Of a DNA stretch of 9,006 bases, positions 6,010-9,006 are shown piece after piece (the stretch's first letter is position 1; every line of letters begins with the position of its first letter). The notes below the pieces were generated by a model that did not search any database, was not told the origin of the DNA, and was given only the letters and a program-made list of their open reading frames with translations. This stretch comes from JBJKPP01 sp046706145 (GTDB lineage: Bacteria > Bacteroidota > Ignavibacteria > Ignavibacteriales > Ignavibacteriaceae): NCBI GenBank assembly GCA_046706145.1, contig JBJKPP010000285.1:1-9006 (forward strand), given 5' to 3'. Both the position numbers and the translations under genes were made by a program.

Positions 6010-6402
6010 TTATATCTCTGGAATTTGCTCGACTAACAATTTGTTACCTGATTTATCAAAATAAGTGCAAGTCATAGAATCCATACACACTGCCCATTTT
6101 TCAACTCCATTGGCGGCACATTCTCTGCTTACCTGAAAATAGTCCGAGTTGCCTTTTTGATGGTTAGAAATATCCTTTTTTAATTGATCAAGATTTACTT
6201 TTTCAGACACGGAAATGACATTATACTTTGGACCGGAAGCTAATTCGTACCCCCCTTTACCGTGATAATTGCTATGACCATCCATTAAAAACGTTTCGTA
6301 ATATGTTACCCCTATTTTTTTCATATCCTGGATATATGCCGGGAAGTCTGCACCGGATTTAACTTTGGAGTGTATTTCCTTGATCTGCTCTAATGTAAAC
6401 AT
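6010..6402 (-). CDS. DUF1398 family protein
   Basis: A 130-residue soluble protein matching DUF1398 (the family that includes E. coli YbcV). It opens MFTLEQIKEIHSKVKSGADF and continues through PAYIQDMKKIGVTYYETFLMDG, both characteristic. The body includes HSNYHGKGGYEL, a Ser/Val strand and the helix NLDQLKKDISNHQKGNSDYFQVSRECAANGVEKWAV (shown here only in part), and it ends with MTCTYFDKSGNKLLVEQIP. Length is normal. Despite an old label as a phage envelope protein, no biochemical role is established. The start is supported by AAAGG (6411-6415 on the plus strand), nine bases upstream of the ATG. It lies 97 bases downstream of the AraC-type gene on the same strand, so it may be that regulator's target or share its transcript. 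Cys94 and Cys106 are conserved-looking but of unknown use. Confidence 0.85.
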   Translation of the reverse strand: MFTLEQIKEIHSKVKSGADFPAYIQDMKKIGVTYYETFLMDGHSNYHGKGGYELASGPKYNVISVSEKVNLDQLKKDISNHQKGNSDYFQVSRECAANGVEKWAVCMDSMTCTYFDKSGNKLLVEQIPEI

Positions 6403-6499
6403 TGTTTTTACCTTTAATTGTTGATAGATTTTATAAATAATTACAATGCTAACTTACAACAACTAATAATCGCGTAATTGTAAAAAATCGTTTTTTATA

Positions 6500-7267
6500 T
6501 TAAGGCTTAGAAGAAAAATAATCTTCGGGTGTATCGCCGGTGAAAGTCTTAAATTCTTTAATGAAATGCGCCTGATCATAGAATCCTGCTTCATAACTAA
6601 GGCCGGTTAATGAACTGCCGGATGAGTATTTTATTATTGCGTTTTTTAACCGGACTATGGATGCAAATTTCTTAGGTGAAGTTCCCACTATACTACGGAA
6701 TCTCTTTTCTAAAGGACTTTGACTGGTATGCAATTGCTCTGATAATTCTTTTATCCGAATATTTCCCCTGCTTTTATGAATTAGTGAAAGAGCAGCCAGA
6801 ACTAATTGATCTGGTTCATGCGGAATGATCCTTGAAACAAAAAAATCTTCAACTACTCTTATCCTTGCTTCGTCTGTATTTGCCTCTAATAATTTCTCCT
6901 CTAATATTAACAGTTCCGAACGAAGCATAAAATTATCCAATGAAATGCTTTCTTGGAAAAGTTCATGCAGCGGTTGCTTAAAGAAAACTGAAGCACCTCC
7001 TTCTTTGAAGAAAACTAATATTGTACCTATGTCTTTTGAATTCTTAAAGATTCTGTAACTATCCCGCAGGCCGGTAATGCCTGAAGATGAGAGCGGAATT
7101 TCCTTATCTTGAGATAGATATGATAATTTACCTTTAAACTGAAACCCGATTACTACATTTACGCCTGGTAAAACATTATATGTTTTTTCATCCTCTGTTT
7201 CCTGAATAAGGAATTCCCTTATATAAGGTTTAAGTTCATCACGAGGTACATATATTTGAGACTTCAT
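6500..7267 (-). CDS. AraC-family transcriptional regulator
   Basis: A 255-residue regulator. The N-terminal half (about 1-130) starts with a YVPRDELKPYIREFLIQE pattern and includes VLPGVNVVIGFQFKG, typical of the DUF6597-type sensor domain of Bacteroidota AraC proteins. The C-terminal hundred residues form the two-helix-turn-helix DNA-binding domain. The first HTH lies around 171-193 (IRIKELSEQLHTSQSPLEKRF). A linker SIVGTSPKKFASIVRLKNA follows. The second HTH is around 220-238, with the diagnostic GFYDQAHFIKEFKTFTGDTPEDY ending (given here as the family core). It lacks an obvious small-molecule signature, so its signal is unknown. A Bacteroidota-like promoter lies upstream. It precedes the DUF1398 gene on the same strand, which is the best candidate target. 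Confidence 0.9.
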   Translation of the reverse strand: MKSQIYVPRDELKPYIREFLIQETEDEKTYNVLPGVNVVIGFQFKGKLSYLSQDKEIPLSSSGITGLRDSYRIFKNSKDIGTILVFFKEGGASVFFKQPLHELFQESISLDNFMLRSELLILEEKLLEANTDEARIRVVEDFFVSRIIPHEPDQLVLAALSLIHKSRGNIRIKELSEQLHTSQSPLEKRFRSIVGTSPKKFASIVRLKNAIIKYSSGSSLTGLSYEAGFYDQAHFIKEFKTFTGDTPEDYFSSKP

Positions 7268-7317
7268 TATAACTTTGAGTATTTAATTATTTTTCTATAA
7301 AATATAGATAAATTGCT

Positions 7318-7349
7318 AAAAAATAACTTTTTGTTTAAACTGCCACAAA
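7318..7349 (-). promoter_or_regulatory. Bacteroidota-type promoter for the AraC gene
   Basis: Read on the minus strand, TTTG (7346-7349) is followed after 20 bases by TATTTTTT (7318-7325). This fits the -33 TTTG / -7 TAnnTTTG promoter of Bacteroidota with one mismatch and normal spacing. Transcription would start about 45 bases before the AraC start codon. Confidence 0.4.
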
Positions 7350-7436
7350 TAAAAACAAGGCCAATTAAAAAGCTAATATTGAAAATAATAAATTTTGATA
7401 AAATTAAAGTTGCTTTGGCTTCAGTGCAATGAGCGA

Positions 7437-7457
7437 GCTAAGACGATTCGACTTAGC
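7437..7457. repeat. Short hairpin between SRAP and AraC genes
   Basis: GCTAAG (7437-7442) pairs with CTTAGC (7452-7457), with an inner CG/CG pair after an A-A mismatch. It lies 45 bases after the SRAP stop on the minus strand. No U-tract follows directly, so it is at best a weak terminator; it may instead be an interspersed repeat. Confidence 0.5.
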
Positions 7458-7501
7458 GAAGGGAAGAAGTTAGGAGCAACGGAAATTGTAATTACATAAT
7501 A

Positions 7502-8098
7502 TCAAATGGAAGCGGGTTCCATATCCATTTTGCCAGAATATGGAACACATCTTGTTAAGTTAGTATCAGCATCATCAACCAGATAATTTATACCATCTTT
7601 GATTTTTAAAATGACGGGCATGCGATGGTGTATCGGCTGCATGAATTTGTTTGGTGTTGTGGTTATGAGTGATGTGAATGTTCCTTTTTCTTTTGTGTAG
7701 CTGAATAATGCAGGAACAAAAAAGATTTCTTGATCAGGCAAAAATATTCTATATGGAATTTTTTTTGTGCCTTCTTTCTTCCATTCGTAAAAAGCTGTCA
7801 TTGGAACTAATAAACGATTTTTTGAAAATAATGTCATCCAATATTTCTTTTCTTTGATTGTTTCTATTCTTGAATTAAAAATAAGTGGTGAAGTAGGTGA
7901 GAATTTTATTCCCCAATTTGTGTAGGTTAATTTGTAATTTGTATCCGAATAGGAAATGGAAAAAATTTTATTTGTGGGGGCTATGTTTTCAGTTTTTCTT
8001 TTTTCAGAGTCTATTTCAACAACAAGATCTACTTTGTGTTTTCTTAAGGTATCGATCAATGTTTGAAGTGATGGTTTAGTTTCGAAACGTCCGCACAT
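7502..8098 (-). CDS. yedK: SRAP (YedK/HMCES-type) DNA-protein crosslink protein
   Basis: A 198-residue protein with every hallmark of the SOS-response-associated peptidase (SRAP) family. After removal of Met1, Cys2 of the MCGRF start becomes the N-terminal catalytic residue, which in YedK and human HMCES forms a thiazolidine crosslink with abasic sites in single-stranded DNA and so shields them from cleavage. Other conserved parts are IAPTN (39-43), the NWG turn (61-63), NSRIET (75-80) that lines the DNA channel, VPMTAFYEW (98-106) with the catalytic Glu105, and HHRMPVIL (157-164) with the active-site His. Length is close to the family norm (about 200-240). The start is fixed by the need for Cys at position 2. 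It stands alone on the minus strand and no LexA-type box was recognised upstream. Confidence in family and in intact active site is high. Confidence 0.95.
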   Translation of the reverse strand: MCGRFETKPSLQTLIDTLRKHKVDLVVEIDSEKRKTENIAPTNKIFSISYSDTNYKLTYTNWGIKFSPTSPLIFNSRIETIKEKKYWMTLFSKNRLLVPMTAFYEWKKEGTKKIPYRIFLPDQEIFFVPALFSYTKEKGTFTSLITTTPNKFMQPIHHRMPVILKIKDGINYLVDDADTNLTRCVPYSGKMDMEPASI

Positions 8099-8194
8099 TT
8101 GAAACTTCTTAATTTTGTGTTGAGGGAAAATAAGAAGCAGTAAAATAAATAATTTCCACCTTTGTCGTAATCTTTAAATGCATTTTTAAAAACG

Positions 8195-8320
8195 TTTTAC
8201 ACCTTGCCGGAATAATTCAGGACTTTTCCCGAAACTTTCAGGACATTTCCAGTTTCTCCCCGGGCTTTGCCGGAATTATCCAGGGCTTTGGCAGAATGTT
8301 TCAGGAAATTTCCCGAATGT
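8195..8320. repeat. 21-bp minisatellite, six units
   Basis: Six head-to-tail units of exactly 21 bp (boundaries 8195, 8216, 8237, 8258, 8279, 8300). Most units begin TTCAGG or a variant and contain a TTTSCCGGAA-like core. Because 21 is a multiple of three, the minus strand stays open and would encode seven-residue repeats of the form SGKxLxx within an 87-codon frame (8197-8460). The remainder of that frame is REP-like DNA with no protein features, so I do not call a gene. Unit divergence shows an old duplication. Confidence 0.8.
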
Positions 8321-8376
8321 TTTTGCAAGGATGAAAAGTGAGCTTTTAAGAGATTTTGAAGGTTATAGCCTTCACA

Positions 8377-8491
8377 TGTCATTCTGGCGGACCTGTCCGG
8401 CGAAGACGGAAGCCAGAATCTTCCTAAAGCACTTTTAAATGCAGATTCCGGATCTCCCATAGGGATGCCTTCGGCAAAGGCCGGAATGACA
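8377..8491. repeat. REP-like palindrome doublet
   Basis: The 115-bp block has near-identical inverted ends, TGTCATTCTGGC (8377-8388) and GCCGGAATGACA (8480-8491). It is made of two hairpin-forming halves. The left half pairs ATTCTGGC (8381-8388) with GCCAGAAT (8412-8419). The right half pairs ATTCCGG (8445-8451) with CCGGAAT (8481-8487) and contains the small hairpin TGCCTTCGGCA. This is the layout of interspersed palindromic elements mobilised in some bacteria by REP-associated transposases. No transposase is present here. Confidence 0.65.
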
Positions 8492-8517
8492 GGTGCAGGT
8501 TATGAAGAGTACAAGAA

Positions 8518-8877
8518 ACTGCTGCCACGGAGTGGTCCGTGTCAGCCAAGTAAAATGAAAATGGTTTATGACAGCCGAGATGCTGCTGCCATGGAATGGT
8601 CTTTGACAGCCAAGATATTTCAGTCATGGAATGGTCCATGACTGCCGAGATGCTGCTGCCACGGAGTGGTCCGTGTCAGCCAAGTAAAATGAAAATGGTC
8701 CATGACTACCAAGATGCTACTACCATGGAATGGTCCGTGTCAGCCAAGTAAAATGAAAATGGTTTATGACAGCCGAGATGCTGCTGCCACGGAGTGGTCC
8801 GTGTCAGCCAAGTAAAATGAAAATGGTCCATGATTGCCGAGATGCTACTACTATGGAATGGTCTTTGTCAGCCGGGA
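8518..8877. repeat. Tandem array of alternating hairpin units, period about 64 bp
   Basis: Eleven half-units alternate between two types. Type A is 34-35 bp, starts TGCTGCTGCC and contains CAYGGA-loop-TCCRTG. Type B is 30 bp, starts TAAAATGAAAATGG and ends GCCGAGA or ACCAAGA. A and B together give composite repeats at 8518-8580, 8651-8714, 8715-8778 and 8779-8842, with a final A unit at 8843-8877. One pair (8581-8650) carries a diverged second unit. The type A stems vary as CACGGA/TCCGTG and CATGGA/TCCATG, a compensatory change. Neither strand has a sensible reading frame through it. Confidence 0.85.
8621..8644. repeat. Perfect 10-bp stem in the tandem array
   Basis: CAGTCATGGA (8621-8630) and TCCATGACTG (8635-8644) pair without mismatch around the loop ATGG. 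It is the strongest single hairpin in the array and belongs to the diverged unit, where the base-pairing has been kept although the outer sequence differs from the other units. Confidence 0.75.
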
Positions 8878-9006
8878 GTAAGTTTTTGTTAAGATGAAGT
8901 TGAGGTTTTATTTTTCCGATATTCTTGGAAATATAAATCCAACTGTTTAAATTGTTTTACGGATTATATGAAAAAGGGAGAATCTACTAATTGATATGCC
9001 TATCGA
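8878..9006. other. Right edge, no supported gene
   Basis: AT-rich sequence with no clear feature. AGGGAG at 8975-8980 is followed by TTG 8991 and ATG 8996 near the edge, so a plus-strand gene could begin here. The spacing is long for the ATG, and only a few codons are visible. Confidence 0.3.

Noticed and set aside
8326..8434. 35-codon plus-strand frame beginning near 8331
   Set aside because: Its second half is the translated REP-like palindrome, so it is not a credible protein.
8197..8460. 87-codon minus-strand frame through the 21-bp repeats
   Set aside because: Half of it is palindromic REP-like DNA and the rest a minisatellite; no ribosome binding site and no domain, so kept only as a repeat observation.
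8424..8639. 71-codon minus-strand frame over the REP doublet and hairpin array
   Set aside because: It spans two unrelated repeat families and has no protein-like composition.

Overview
This AT-rich window looks like part of a Bacteroidota or closely related (for example Ignavibacteria-type) chromosome. The assignment rests on three things: the protein families (DUF805, DoxX, DUF4386, DUF1398 and an AraC regulator with a DUF6597-like N-terminus), several starts that lack a clear Shine-Dalgarno, and a -33 TTTG / -7 TAnnTTTG-like promoter in front of the AraC gene. It is an inference and not a placement. No rRNA, tRNA, CRISPR, transposase or integrase gene is visible.

Left part (1-1300): a small protein resembling the SinR/Cas2-like family runs off or starts at the left edge. 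About 770 bases follow without a long gene. They hold a possible 44-residue membrane peptide and two related hairpin-plus-AT-tail elements (659-706 and 811-856). A 39-residue small ORF with a Shine-Dalgarno lies at 1052-1171. Middle-left (1301-3652): a DUF805 membrane protein, then a DoxX membrane protein followed 11 bases later by a secreted seven-repeat FG-GAP/VCBS beta-propeller. The last is visibly more GC-rich than its neighbours.

Middle (3653-5515): this stretch has the architecture of an integron-type gene cassette array without an integrase. A CPBP/Rce1-like membrane protease gene is followed 6 bases after its stop by a well-formed attC site (4498-4619). That site has R''/L''/L'/R' boxes and the single unpaired base expected in L''. 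Core-site-like GTTRRRY boxes at 3704-3710 and 4722-4728 mark further probable cassette edges. They would delimit a 909-bp CPBP cassette, a 109-bp cassette with no convincing gene but a long hairpin, and the start of a cassette carrying a DUF4386 membrane protein. The last has no recognisable closing attC.

Right part (5516-9006): a 495-base gene-free stretch with a 16-bp inverted repeat comes first. Three minus-strand genes follow: a DUF1398 protein, an AraC-family regulator upstream of it (a plausible regulator/target pair), and a SRAP-family protein of the YedK/HMCES type, which protects abasic DNA. The last 900 bases hold three unrelated repeat families side by side: a 21-bp minisatellite (8195-8320), a REP-like palindrome doublet (8377-8491), and a tandem array of small hairpin units with a roughly 64-bp period (8518-8877). 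The most noteworthy items are the integrase-less cassette cluster and the repeat cluster with its covarying hairpins.
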